From contig NW_005201183.1 of the NCBI RefSeq assembly GCF_000372725.1, forward strand, positions 143,197 through 192,949: a stretch of 49,753 nucleotides of DNA. Reading direction: 5' to 3'. The notes beneath the pieces are model-generated. The model was not told the origin of the DNA. It saw only the letters and a list, made by a program, of their open reading frames with translations, and searched no databases. The position numbers and the translations under genes are program-made. Source of the DNA: Emiliania huxleyi CCMP1516 (lineage: Eukaryota > Haptophyta > Isochrysidales > Noelaerhabdaceae). Positions 9,074 through 19,529 of the stretch are shown piece by piece; position 1 is the stretch's first letter; every line of letters begins with the position of its first letter.

Positions 9074-10564
9074 TCACGGAGGAGGGGAGGGCGGGCTCGG
9101 CGGGAGGCTCGGGAAGGTGTACTCGGCAAACACGAGGGCGGTGGTCAGCAGGGACAGCGCGACGCACACCCCCGTCGCCATCTGCGCGCGCCACGCGCCC
9201 GCCCCGCGAAAGTGCGACATGAGGCGCGAGGTGACGAGGGGCGGCGCCGTGCCGTCGCGGGAGAGCAAGTTCTGCAGCGAGGGCTCGGCGCCGCCGGCGC
9301 CGCGCCGCTTGAGCCGCATCTCCATCAGCCACTCGTCCGCCATGTCGCCGTCGTACTCGCGCACGACGCCGCCCGAGCGGACGAGCAGCAGCACGGCGCC
9401 TGGAGGGCGGAGGAGGGTGCGGCGGAGGAGTTCGGCAGGATGAGGAGGGGGGACGGGGCCTGCCGGCCGAGCGGGGGGCGGGCGGCGGCGCGCCGTGGAC
9501 GGGCGGGTTGCAGCCGGGGCAGTTTTGGAAGTCGGGGTTGGTGAGGTGCGGGTGGTTGGGCTCCGAGTGCAGGTACTCGGCGGGGTCCCCAAAAGCGAAG
9601 CCGCCTAGAGGCGCGGCGTGCGCGTGTCGGGCGGGCAGCGAGGCGTCGGCGGCGCGGCGCGGAGGAGGCGCGGCCCTCGCGGAATCGCTCGCACGCCGCC
9701 TTGAAGGCGGCGGCGAGGGGGAGGCGGAGCGGCGCGCCCTTGGTCGCCTTGAGGTCGTCGCCGATCACGTCGTAGAATCCCTGCGCAAACTCGCGCGCGG
9801 CGGTGTCCTCGGTGATCGAGCTCCTGCGCTGACGGGCGGCGGACGCGTCGCTGGCGCGCGCAGCGGCCTCGGAGGGGGGGAGGGGTCGGGGGGGAGGGTC
9901 GGAGGGTCGGGGGGGAGGGGCGGCGCCAGCAGATGACGGCGATGTCCTGCGGAAGGCCCTCGACGATCGCCCGGCCGAGCTTCTCCGACTCGCAAGAGTT
10001 GAGGAAGACGCACCTACGCGCGGGGGGGAGGGGGCGGTGAGGAGGCGAGGAGGCGCCGCCGACGGCCGGCGGTGCTTGCAAGCGGCGGGCGCACTCGAGT
10101 CCGGGCGGCTCCTCGTCCGGCCGGTGGGCGGCGGCGGCGCTCTTACGCGCCGCGGTCGCCTGGCGCAGCATCGCGACGAACTGCGCATTCTTCTGGTCGA
10201 TGTTGGACGAGTCGATGGCGCCGTTGGCCTTCTCGAACGCGAGCGCTCCTGGGGAGGACCGGGGGGGGGGGGGGGGGTTCGGAAATATCCCGGAAGGATG
10301 CCGGGGAAGACGCCAAAGGCCAAGGAAGGCCCAGGGGGGGGGGGGGGGGACAGAGGGGGGTGCCCCCCCAAGGGGGGGCCCCCAAAAAAAAAAAAAAGCC
10401 GGGGAGGGGCTCCTCCATCTCGCGCCGGCAATCGTCGAGCGTCGCGGCGGGCACCAGGGCGAGGTAGACCTTTGGGGTGGGGTGGGGTGGGGTGTGTGTG
10501 TGGGGGGGGGGGGTTGCTCAGCGGTCTGCACGGCAAGTGCGTCCGGTGAGAGGAGAGTGTGGCC

Positions 10565-10652
<88 letters not shown>

Positions 10653-12637
10653 GCTGGTGCACGGCAAGTGCGTCCGGTGAGAGGAGAGTGTGGCCGAGGG
10701 GTCGTGAGCCGAGTGCACAGGGGGGGTGCCTTTGGCACGGAGCGGAGGAGGAATCGCATCTCTTGCCCGAAGCGGAGCGGCTCGAGGCGCAGCGCCTTGC
10801 GCAGCTTTGGCGGCACGGTCGGGTTGGAGAACAGGGCGAGCAGGGCGGTGTGCTTGCCCGCGATCAGGTCGCGCTTGACGTCGCCTTCGCCCTGCAGCGC
10901 GACGGTCGTGAGGAAGATTTGGCGCTCGAACCGGTTGATCCGCCGAGCGCCGTAGAGCAGCATCAAGGCGACCTGATCACGACCCTTCCGCGGTGAGACA
11001 GCGCCGGCCCGAGCCGCCGCCGCCGCGGGTGGAGCCGTCGGAGCGCCAGCGGAGCGAAGAGGAGTGCGTCCACCACCCCAGCGCCGGCGGTGAGGCGGAG
11101 CCTCTCGTGCGCCTGGGCGAGGGAGCGCGACGCGGCTGAGCCTCGCAGGAGGCGTGCCGCCGCACCCTCCCCTCGCGGCAACTCGCTGCGGCGACTCCCC
11201 TCCCCTCCTCTGCTCTCCCTCCTCTCCTCCTCCTCTCCCTCCCTCCCTCCCTCCCTCCCTCCCTCCCTCCCTCCCTCCCTCCCCCCCTCTGCGGCGTCCC
11301 GCTGCGGCGTCTCTCGCGGCTGCGCCACGCGCCTCCTCGAAATCCGCATCACCCCATCTCTCCCCATATCTCCCCATATCTCGCGCCTCCTCGAAGTCCG
11401 CATCACCCCAGCCCTCCAGCTCGGCTTTCTTTCGCACATCGCGCAGCACGTCCGGCAGGGTGCGGAAGAGGTGGCACTCGGTGAGGAGGAAGAGGAGGAT
11501 GACGAGGATGCAGTCAACCAGCGCCCAGACGTAGTCGAGGCACGACAGGATGCCTACTCCGACGGTGCAACCAAAGTCCGGCAAGGCGATGCCGAGCAGC
11601 AGCAGCCGCCGCGGCACGAGAGGGGTGTGTGCAGAGGAAGGCCGCCCAAGAGCCGAAGAGCAGGAAGCGCAGCGCGTGCCACGACTGGGCGGCGAGCTGC
11701 GATGCCAGCGGCGGACAGTCTAGGTACGACTTCTGCAACCTCTCGCAGAGAAGAAGCACGCCCGCGTCTGCCACCTCCCCACTCACCGCGTCAGTCAGCG
11801 CCGCCTTGAACACGGCGGCCTACGGGAAAGCTCCGGGAAGGTTCGCGGAAGGTTCGCGGAAGAGGCTCGCGGCGCCTGCTCGCGGCCTCGGAGGCGCGGG
11901 AGAGCGATCTGAGGTACATCTGGAAGGTGACGAGGGCGAACGCAGACACGACCAGCAGCCAGTTTGCCGCTCCTACGTCGGTGCAGAGCAGGGCCCACGC
12001 GGCGACGGCGCAGACGGAGCTCCAGATGTGCACGTCCGTGTCTTTGACCTGCACCCCGAGGGCGGGGTCGGGGTCGGGGGTGGGGGTACGTCCCCGCGCT
12101 CCGCCGCGGCGCGCGTGCGAGCTGGCGGGCGCGCGCCATCATCATCGACACGCCCGCCTCGAGCACGCCTCCCGCGCCGCGATGGTCGCTCTCAAAGTTG
12201 AGGAGCGACTGCTGGTAGATGGCGAGCGCGGCGAAGAGGAAGCCAAAGAGGAGGAGGACGCGCTTGATGTACTTGAGCTGGTGGTGCCGCAGATACTCGC
12301 AGAACGCCTCCTCCACCGACGCGTCGCCGAACCGATTCGTCAGCCAGCTCTGGCCCACGAGCCGGCGCATCCGCTTGTTTGCCTGTCGCGAGAGCGACTC
12401 GCCCATCCACGAGCTGAACTGCTCGTGCTGCACCGCGTTGGACGGCTGGTGCTTCACCATGGTGGTCGGCAGCGACCGCTCCGCGCCCGAATCCAGCAGC
12501 TGCCGCCCGCTGCTCACAGGGTAGCTGGTCTTCGAGCTGCGCTCGTCCACCAGATTCGACGGAGACTGATCAAACATGGCGATCGTGTTGTCGTCCACCT
12601 CTTCGCCGTAGACCATCGACTTGATGGAGGTCATCAT
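9074..12637 (-). CDS. Multi-pass membrane protein with CHAT/caspase-like domain
   Basis: Read from ATG 12637 (MMTSIKSM). A soluble N-terminus leads to six hydrophobic helices: KYIKRVLLLFGFLFAAL (about 12260), two at 12030-11930, WHALRFLLFGSWAAFLCT (about 11660), LLLLGIALPDFGCTVGV (about 11580) and ALVDCILVILLFLLTE (about 11500). Then come soluble blocks (VALMLLYGARRINRF near 10950; KANGAIDSSNIDQKN near 10200), a block VFLNSCESEKLGRAIVEGLP (about 10000), and DTAAREFAQGFYDVIGDD (about 9790) with Ala/Phe-rich helices. The last two match the Cys-bearing half of CHAT peptidase-like domains (LNxCxS ... A..FA.GFY). GDPAEYLHSEPNHPH near 9560 and a final helix near 9140 precede the stop at 9074. The HG-type catalytic His block was not found. 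A one-base frame break lies near 11600-11640. Introns are numerous and only partly placed (one at 11820-11886). Proteolytic function is unproven. Confidence 0.6.
10529..10696. repeat. (GT)n microsatellite between two 36-nt direct repeats
   Basis: A GT tract of about 85 bases (10566-10651) lies between copies of ACGGCAAGTGCGTCCGGTGA plus 16 further shared bases, at 10529-10565 and 10660-10696. It is probably intronic in the CHAT-like gene. Confidence 0.8.
11236..11285. repeat. (CCCT)n microsatellite
   Basis: About twelve CCCT units in the presumed intron of the CHAT-like gene. Confidence 0.85.
11820..11886 (-). repeat. Introner-like intron, CHAT-like gene
   Basis: On the minus strand the intron opens GCCGCGAGCAGGCG, similar to the next exon start GCCGCCGTGTTCAAGG. 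It then holds AACCTTCCGCG units of 11 nt and ends CCCGTAG. Splicing restores phase 0 (ASE|AAVFKAAL). GC-AG, 67 nt. Confidence 0.65.
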
Positions 12638-12664
12638 GGTGCCGACAAACACTCGCACCCACGC

Positions 12665-14123
12665 CGGGGCTCCGGGTTCAGAGGGAGGTGGGTTCACGAC
12701 CCTGGATGAAGCCGTGCTAGAGGAGGTACGGGGCATGGGGAGGGAGCAGCTAGTCCACGAATACCGCCGCCTCTGCATCACCGGGTTCCGTCTGACCACG
12801 GGCAGAGGACAAATGGCTGAGGGGCGCATTGGGGCGACGCCGACTCGCGTTATTATGCTTGAGACACTTGCAGGCATCGTCCGACGGCGCCACCGGAACG
12901 CCCTCCTCGCGCCGGAAGACACACCGGACGTGCGAGTTGACACGATCTACAACGAGGCGCGCCGAGCCCTAATCCGGACTTACGCCCACACCCGCCGCCG
13001 AGCTCTCGACGAGGAGAAGGCGATTCGCCTCCGAATCCCGGGCTGGCAGCCGTCGCCAGGGGAGGGGCCTGTTGCGGAGTGGGAGACGGAGTGGCTCGCC
13101 TCAGGATTCTTTTCCAGCGAAGGTGAGTGCGAGCTCCCCGAGAAGCTCGAATCTGTCCGAGGGGTGGCGGCAAACGGCTGCGCGGTGAGCACAGTCGCAC
13201 TCCTCTGTGTAGCGCCTCAGGGTGAAGGGGGGGCATGCCGGGTCAAGCTGAGACTAATGGTCGAGGCACCAGGGGTCGTTCTTCGCCCACAGCAGCAACT
13301 GGCAGAGCAGGCGCAACGACGCCCGCCCGACTGGGTGGCATACACAGACGGGTCGGAAGACCTAGGGAAAGCAGGATGGGCCTATACAGTACTCATCGGG
13401 GGCGACGCAATCGGCGATAGGGGCGCGTCGCTGGCGAGCGAGGGCTACGGGCCAGTTGTCACTTCGGCGGCGCACCCAGCCTACCTCGGCGCGCGAAGGC
13501 AGACCAACAACACGGCGGAACTAACCGCCCTAGCCGAGCTCCTCCGGGCTCTCCTGTCCTCGTCACCGCAACGAGCGGGCTCACGCGGAGTAGTGCGGAC
13601 CGACAGCGAGTACGCGGCGGCGTGCATGATGGGGAGGGTGACCCCCAAAACGAACAGACAGCTAGCGGAGCGCCTTCGTTCCCTCTGGCGACGCCTTCGC
13701 GCCAAACACACCGTGACGTGGAGGCATGTGGCGGGTCACAGCGGCAACAAATGGAACGACTACGTCGACGAGCTAGCTGCTCGCGGCAGGCAAGGTGACA
13801 GAGGCTCAAACGCTGCCGAGTGGGCGGACAACACCATCCCGACGGACACTCCCGACGAGGGGAGCGACACGGAAGGACCCGCCCCCGCCCCTCGGGGCGG
13901 GGGCCCCCGCCCCCCCGGGGGGCCCTTTGGGGCCCCTCCTATCCAGGGGGCGACCCCTCCGGGGAGGCCGGCCTTCCCCGTGCCGGTCCTCCCCAACCAA
14001 CCCCGCCGGCAGCGCGAGCTGCCGGCCATATTGAGCGGTTCAACCGCGTCGCGCACTCGTCCCAACCGAGGGCCGCAGACTCGTTCTGCGCGCCAACGGC
14101 TGGTGACACTGTGTTGCCCTTGA
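12665..14123 (+). mobile_element. 5'-truncated LINE fragment with RNase H
   Basis: An open frame ending at 14123 carries a complete RNase H type I domain. It has WVAYTDGSEDLGKAGWAYTV (first Asp, near 13350), NNTAELTALAELLRAL (Glu, near 13510), RTDSEYAAACM (Asp, near 13600) and HVAGHSGNKWNDYVDELA (His and final Asp, near 13740). Such domains follow the reverse transcriptase in plant- and alga-type non-LTR retrotransposons, where they degrade the RNA of the RNA-DNA hybrid. Here only about 210 codons precede it (MGREQLVHEYRRL...), with no YxDD reverse transcriptase block, so this is a 5'-truncated copy typical of incomplete target-primed insertion. Its 5' edge lies within about 30 bases of the start codon of the divergent CHAT-like gene. 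A Pro/Gly-rich tail follows the domain. No poly(A) end is obvious. Confidence 0.8.
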
Positions 14124-14202
14124 GCTAGTCCTTCCCCGGTCGCCTAGCCTCTGCGCTGTCTGGCGGACGCCTGTATGCCATGCACGCGGACCACGCTTGC
14201 GT

Positions 14203-14412
14203 GGATACGTGGCTGGCAGGCAGACCCGTGTGCGGGGTAACCCGCGCACGGGGAAGCTTCACGGGTTCGAGCCGTCAAACATTGAGCAGCGGAGGTGTGC
14301 CGAGGGGGACCGGGAGGCGGTAAGCCGTCGTCGCCCGGCGCTGCATGCAGCACCGTGGCGATGGCGCTAAGAGGTTCCTCTTTTCCGCGCCCCCCCCGAA
14401 AGGCGCGCGATA
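14203..14412 (+). repeat. Dispersed repeat R3 copy 1, possibly LINE 3' tail or SINE
   Basis: Matches the reverse complement of 27825-28040. It includes GCACGGGGAAGCTTCACGGG followed by TTCGAGCCG, which resembles a Pol III B box (GGTTCGANNC). It directly follows the RNase H frame and could be the 3' end of that LINE family. Confidence 0.75.
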
Positions 14413-14914
14413 CAAACACGTAAACGCACAACCCCGGGCCCCGAAATCGCACAGTGATGACAGTGACATGCAACACGGGGTCCCAGGGAAGGCGAGCAAA
14501 AACCTTATCGCGCGCGCTAGACGCCGACTCGGAGGCCGCACCGGTCAGGCGCGGGTTCACTGTAGTGAGCCTCGGGCTGGAGGTTGCCGAAAGAAAGAAT
14601 TTTTTTCACAACACTGGGCACGGGACTGGCGCGCACTGGCACTAACATACGTACACCACGGGAGCCGCCTAAGCGACTCCTGCGAGGGCGGCGAGGCACT
14701 TAGCTCCGTGCACCCGCCCACCCCCGCCACAGGCAAGCTCATTCACAACCTCTTCCTGCTCTGCGATTGCCGTGTGAAGAACGCCGAAGAAAGAATTTCG
14801 CATGATGCACGCGAGGCGCGGGCGACGGCTTCCTCAGAAGCCGTCGCCCTCACCACACAGGAGCAGTCACACCACTCCCATAGATAGGATACGCACACCC
14901 TGACAATTGCGGAG
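14413..14914. other. Non-coding stretch with ACTGGCGCG motif block
   Basis: Holds a second copy (14604-14647) of the CACTGGGCACGGGACTGGCG block seen upstream of the sirtuin, and A-rich AAAGAATTT motifs at 14593 and 14788. No gene is supported. Confidence 0.5.
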
Positions 14915-15595
14915 TCACCCCAGATCAGGAAATTTCTGGTTGTACAGCCGTCCTACAAACTCCCAGTTGTGGTTGTCCTTGGAAATTTCGTTCAAAACCA
15001 CGTTGAAGTGAGTGCTCCCCGGCGAAATGGCGTCGCGGACAGCGTCCTTGCTCGTGCAGGTGCTCAGCTTGTCCGTGTAGCCCAGCGTGAAGTGCTGGGA
15101 CCAAGATTTGAAGCCCTCCATCTTGGCCAGCTTGTCCTGGAAAATGGAAATTGCGTCACTCTTGTAGTGGGCAATGATGATGTTGCCTTTGCGGGGGTCT
15201 TTCACGCTCTTGTACTTGTACTCATCGCCAGCGTCGCATGACGCTGATGACAGCCACGTCAGCCCCTTCGGATTGTACATGTCCGTCCCAAACGCCGCTG
15301 CTTGGGCCACCTGTTCCTTGAGCGCGTCTTTGCCTTGCGGCGCAGAGTGTCCAACCGCCATTGTGGAATGAGCCACGTTGTGGTCGTACCCGCTCCAGTA
15401 GAGCCAGTAATCGTTCTGCCCAGACATCCCGCTGTTCCAGTCATGCCACGGGGCTGTGATGAGGACGTCGTAGTGGGTTGTCTCGCTCGCTGCGACGCTT
15501 GTGTTCAGCGCGGGCGCAAAGGCGACGCTTGTGTTCAGCGCGGGCGCAAAGGCGCGAACTGCAATGAAGTAGGGGAGCAAGATCGTGATCTTCAT
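14915..15595 (-). CDS. Secreted protein of unknown function, 226 aa
   Basis: Start chosen at ATG 15595 because MKITILLPYFIAVRAFA is a textbook signal peptide; an in-frame ATG at 15640 would bury it. The mature part is rich in Trp/Tyr/His/Asn (THYDVLITAPWHDWNSGMSG, then NDYWLYWSGYDHNVAHSTMA), has a CDAGDEYKYKS block and ends KFPDLG. I do not recognise the family. A 30-base perfect tandem duplication at 15492-15551 adds a second AFAPALNTSV just after the signal peptide. The GC content is lower and codon use less extreme than in neighbouring genes, so a different ancestry or expression class is possible. The frame is intact and there are no introns. Confidence 0.75.
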   Translation of the reverse strand: MKITILLPYFIAVRAFAPALNTSVAFAPALNTSVAASETTHYDVLITAPWHDWNSGMSGQNDYWLYWSGYDHNVAHSTMAVGHSAPQGKDALKEQVAQAAAFGTDMYNPKGLTWLSSASCDAGDEYKYKSVKDPRKGNIIIAHYKSDAISIFQDKLAKMEGFKSWSQHFTLGYTDKLSTCTSKDAVRDAISPGSTHFNVVLNEISKDNHNWEFVGRLYNQKFPDLG

Positions 15596-15789
15596 CTTGA
15601 GGAGGGTCGAGCCGAAAGGGCACCCTCTCCGAGGACCCAATTGGGTAGCTCTTTCGACCTCGCCGGGTTCTGCTCCAAGAGCGTGCGTGTGCCTCTACTC
15701 GCCAGGGCCAATGCTGCGTTAGTGTGCAGGAAAAGAAAATCCTGCTCCTATCACCAGCTTAGAGGGGGCGTTCTTCAGGAGGGTGAGTG

Positions 15790-15990
15790 TTCGAGTTGTT
15801 GAGCACTTGAGCACTGGATAGGGTCGATTCCGCATGGTACGGGACCCCTCGATCGTCTCGCCCTCCCTCACTGTGGTGTGTTCATTGGGGAGGGTCATAA
15901 CAAACACGGTACAGGATCGAGGTGCACGCTGCCGAGGCAGTGTCGTCCCCCCTCTCCCCGACGGCGATGGCGGTGTGACCGATCGAGCTA
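15790..15990 (+). repeat. Dispersed repeat R4 copy 1
   Basis: Direct match to 28038-28260 with a few indels, from TTGAGCACTGG through GGTACGGGACCCCTCGATCG to GTGTGACCGATCGAGCTAC. Confidence 0.85.
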
Positions 15991-16038
15991 CTTAGAGTTG
16001 TTCTTCAGTTAAGGTCATTCACGGGTGTCCGCGGCCAC

Positions 16039-16174
16039 TGGCTGTTCTTCACCTTTCTACCTACCTACCTTGAGAGTGGCCTGCCATGTCACAGGAAGGA
16101 CTGTCGTTGCAGGAGAGTACCACCAGCCATCACTTTAGTTGGCAGTAGGTAGGTAGAAAGGTGAAGAACAGCCA
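16039..16174. repeat. Hairpin element with 30-bp arms
   Basis: TGGCTGTTCTTCACCTTTCT plus ACCTACCTAC at 16039-16068 is the exact reverse complement of 16145-16174. The 75-base loop (16069-16140) matches the reverse complement of 39095-39165. It could be a MITE or a foldback element. Confidence 0.85.
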
Positions 16175-16351
16175 GGCTCGGACTGGACACAGTTGGCATA
16201 GTACCCCACCTTCATCCCATGATTTCTTTTTTAGTTTCCCATAAGTAAGGTAGGTAGGTAGGTAGGTAGGTAGGTAGGTAGGGGCGGGGCAGGGGCCGGC
16301 CAGGTTGTTGCATAATTTCAGCGTGAGGTCCGCCCTAGCAAAAATAATACA

Positions 16352-18243
16352 ATGGGAAAAGAATTCTGTGCCGGAGGGGGAGACACGCTGCTTTGTTGCT
16401 TGGGAGAGCGTCTGTCTCTCGTGCATCTCCAGATGGATGGGGGGGCAGCGGTGAGGCAGTCGGGACGGCGTGTCAGCCGCTCGCAGCCCTTTTGGGCCAC
16501 GGAGGGAATTGGCGACAGCGCCACCAATACTGCAGCAGCACCAGCCGAGGCCGACTCGCCAGTCAAAGCGGAAGCCGCAAAAGCCGAGCCATCTTCTGGC
16601 GCCGCGGCCGCAGTCTCGGAAGCCAGCTCGCGGCGCTCCTCGCGGCGGAGCGAGAGTCTCGACGCCCAGATGGCGTGGATCACTCTCGAGGTGGACACAA
16701 AGACCGACGAGGACGACCCGACGACCCTCCTCGGCGTGCCTGCGGCGTTCGAGGGCAGCTCCTGCTTTGCCGGCGTGCCGCCGCACGAGCGCGCCTGGTG
16801 GCGCTTCTGGGTTCCACAGGACTGGGTGCCGCCGCTCCGGGTGGAGGTCAGGCTCCCATCCGGCCTGCTCGTCATCGCCCTGCCTCCCGCCGGCTCCGCC
16901 GGCTCGTACCTGCGCTTCTCCGCCCCCAAGAGCGAGCTCGTCTCCCAGAAAAGGGGGCCGGCCAAGCAGGACCTGCCCCGCTCGCCGGCGCGGGACCTGG
17001 CACACTGCGCGTACTGCCAGCGCACCGACTGCCAGTGCCCCGTCAAGAGCCAGCTCGGCAGGCGCCTCTCCTTCTCGCGCCGCAGCTCGGTGCGCCGCGT
17101 ATGGCTCGACGACCGAGGGCGAGGCGAGCCGCCCACATCGCTCTCGCACCTAGGCCAGCACACTGACACGGCCCCTCTCCTCCATGCCCAGGCGAGTGGG
17201 CCAAGGAGCAGGCCGAGAAGAGCTTCGAGAAGGCGCTGGCCGCGACGGGCCTGCCGGCGCGCAACCCGTTCGAGAAGCAGCTCGCCGAGGAGGCGATGGC
17301 CAAGGGGAAGAGGCCGCCCACCACCTCCGGCTCTCCCCTCGCCGCCGCGCTGGCGGCACGCTCGCTGCGCGAGTGCGAGTCGCTCGCCGGACCGGCGCTC
17401 ATCTCGACGCCGCTCTCGGCGGGCCCGTGCGGCGTCACCTTCCGCAGCCGCTCCGTGCCTCCGTCCGTCGAGGCGGTGACGTCCTCGAGCCAGCTCGGCG
17501 GCGTGCTCTCTCCCGGCGACGTCGTCGCCTTCATCAGCCTCGGTGGGGAGACGGAGACCGCCTGCGCCACGATGAACGGTGTGCTGCCCTCCCTTCCCCC
17601 CCCCCCCCACCTCTCCCTTTCGACTCCGTGGCTTTCCCTCGACCCTAGCACACATGCTGCATGCACATGCAGCATGTGCACATGCATACACCGTCTTACC
17701 GCAGGCGAAGACCTCGCCGCCGCCTTGCGGGCGCACGCGGAGAGCGGTGACCGAACCCTCCACTGGATCGCGGGCGGGTGCGTGCCTCCTGCCTCTCGCC
17801 GCATTATGCCAACTATGGTCTATGCCTCCCTCGAAGTCACGCATGGCCCCACTCACACACCGCAGGCGTGTCGCCGAGCTGCTGGCTTCCGTCGCCGAGC
17901 ACGAGGTGCGCGACTCCGAGAGATGCTCACACGCCTCTCGATTTGCTCCCAGCTGCACACCACCCCTCCCGCCCCGGGGCCAACCCCGAACCGTGTTTAG
18001 GCGTCTTTGGTGACCGACATGGCGGCGCCCAGCTGGGAGGCGCCCGAAGGCGGGAGCGAGCCGACCACTCGGGTGCCAAACCTCACGCTCCAGTGGTCAC
18101 GAGGGCGCCTCCTCTGTCACCTCTGAGCTGCTGGCTGTGTGTGGGAGCAGGTGGTGCTGCCCAGCGGGAAGAAGGCGACCCCCAACCATCTGCAACTCGC
18201 CCGCATCGGCGCCTTCGGGGGATGGCCGTCGGAGCGCGGGTGA
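16352..18243 (+). CDS. PDZ-like domain protein, 6 exons, 469 aa
   Basis: Exons: 16352-17096, 17192-17578, 17705-17777, 17866-17905, 18001-18072, 18151-18243. They sum to 1,410 nt in frame. Exon 1 encodes a Ser/Ala-rich N-terminus, a globular part (MAWITLEVDTKTDEDD ... ERAWWRFWVPQDWVPPLRVE) and a CAYCQRTDCQC cluster that may bind zinc. Exons 2-3 encode a PDZ-like fold, GPCGVTFRSRSVPPSVEAVT then SQLGGVLSPGDVVAFI and EDLAAALRAHAESGDRTLHW; such domains bind C-terminal peptides in scaffolds. The last exon ends GAFGGWPSERG. Junction 1-2 needs a GC donor (GTGCGCC|GC); the others are GT-AG. A later start at 16433 (MDGGAAV) is possible. Exons 4-6 are short and less sure than 1-3. Confidence 0.65.
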
Positions 18244-19529
18244 TGCCTGCGAGGCGCGGGTGTGCAGTCTCGCTTTGGATAGATAGATAGAAACCTTGGC
18301 GAAACGCCGAATTTCTACGTGGTGGACCTGTACCTGCTTTTGTTCCTGTAATGTGTAAAGAAAAAAGAAAAAGAAAAAGCACACTGAGATGTGAGAAGAA
18401 GAGGAAGGGATGGGGGACGGCATAGCGCATACACGCCGCCACCTCACATGGAACTGTTCGCGGCGCACACAGATGGGATAACTGTTCGCGGCATACAGAC
18501 CGCAGACCCGTGGACCCAGAGGGGGAACACTTCTTACCGCCACCGCTATCTTGTCGCGGGTACCTCACGCGAGCGAGCCGTCGGGTAGCATCACGCCGGA
18601 TCCTTGTGCCAAATCACTGACCCTCCGCCCTGTTTCAAGTGGGCAGGAACAGGACCTGCATCCGACGAATCGACGGTTTCTCTGGTAGGACGGGAACGAG
18701 ATGCTAGTAGGAGTAGAAGGAAGCAAAGAGGAGAAGCCCCTCCCACCCGTGCTTGTTCACAGAAAAACTGCGGCCGCCAGCGACTGAGCGTCTCGCTGGC
18801 GGACGGGGAGAGGAACACAAAGGGACGTACGGTACGGACGTCCACCCACTGGGATGAGAGTACTGGAGAGATGAGGTCGAATCTGCTGATTCAACAGCGG
18901 GAGGTCGTCTGCACTGCTACGCATATGTAGTCGCCAGAATGCACGATCGGCCATGTTATGTAAATACGCGCCCGCGATCCATAGTACGTCGGCCAGACGT
19001 CGCGCGTGTTTCGGTGTCGTGCCCGAGCCAAGTGGCGCCTGAGGGAGCTACAAATGTCTTGCGTATATTACGAATCTGTCTTCTGCATCCACCTTCGGCC
19101 GATCGGGGTGTGCCTCTCAAGGCGCGCTACGCACCACGTATTACGCACACACACGCATTCCGGATTCGAGTGAGAAGTGGCGGCCGGCGGGGGTTACGCC
19201 TCACGCATTACGCATACGCTTGATGCATTCGCACGCCCAAGGTGTGTGTGGGAGCGAGCCTACGCACCACGTATTACGCACACGCATTCCGGATTCTAGA
19301 CTGGCGAAGATTTGCAGTGCTCGTGTAGAATGAAGCACGAGCTAGCAGGATTGGTCGCAGCTGCGAGAGGGAGAGCTCGAAAAAGAATTTTACAACAAGC
19401 TCCCTCTCAGGAGGGATTTTAAAATACACCGGTTGTGCGCGTTGTCCCGCCTCGCTGTCGCGGCGGAGCAGCCTTTCCCTCCACTGGCCGCCGTCGTTGC
19501 GTCGCCTGGGCTTTGTGCCGTGCCCGACG
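18244..19529. other. Intergenic, with a direct repeat
   Basis: No gene supported. GCACCACGTATTACGCACAC and neighbouring bases occur at 19131-19165 and 19262-19298. A GATA microsatellite lies at 18279-18291. AAAAAGAATTTTACAAC at 19379-19396 precedes the aldo/keto reductase gene. Confidence 0.6.

Larger units (their letters stand above)
15596..16351. other. Intergenic with repeats
   Basis: Contains repeat R4 copy 1 (15790-15990), the palindrome at 16039-16174 and a TAGG microsatellite (16246-16281). No gene is seen. Confidence 0.7.

Noticed and set aside
14203..14412. tRNA-derived SINE
   Set aside because: A B-box-like GGTTCGAGCCG is present, but the A box is poor and the unit directly follows a LINE frame. 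Kept only as a dispersed repeat.
16246..16281. Telomeric repeat
   Set aside because: TAGG units are tetranucleotide, short and internal; no TTAGGG-type tract is present anywhere in the window.
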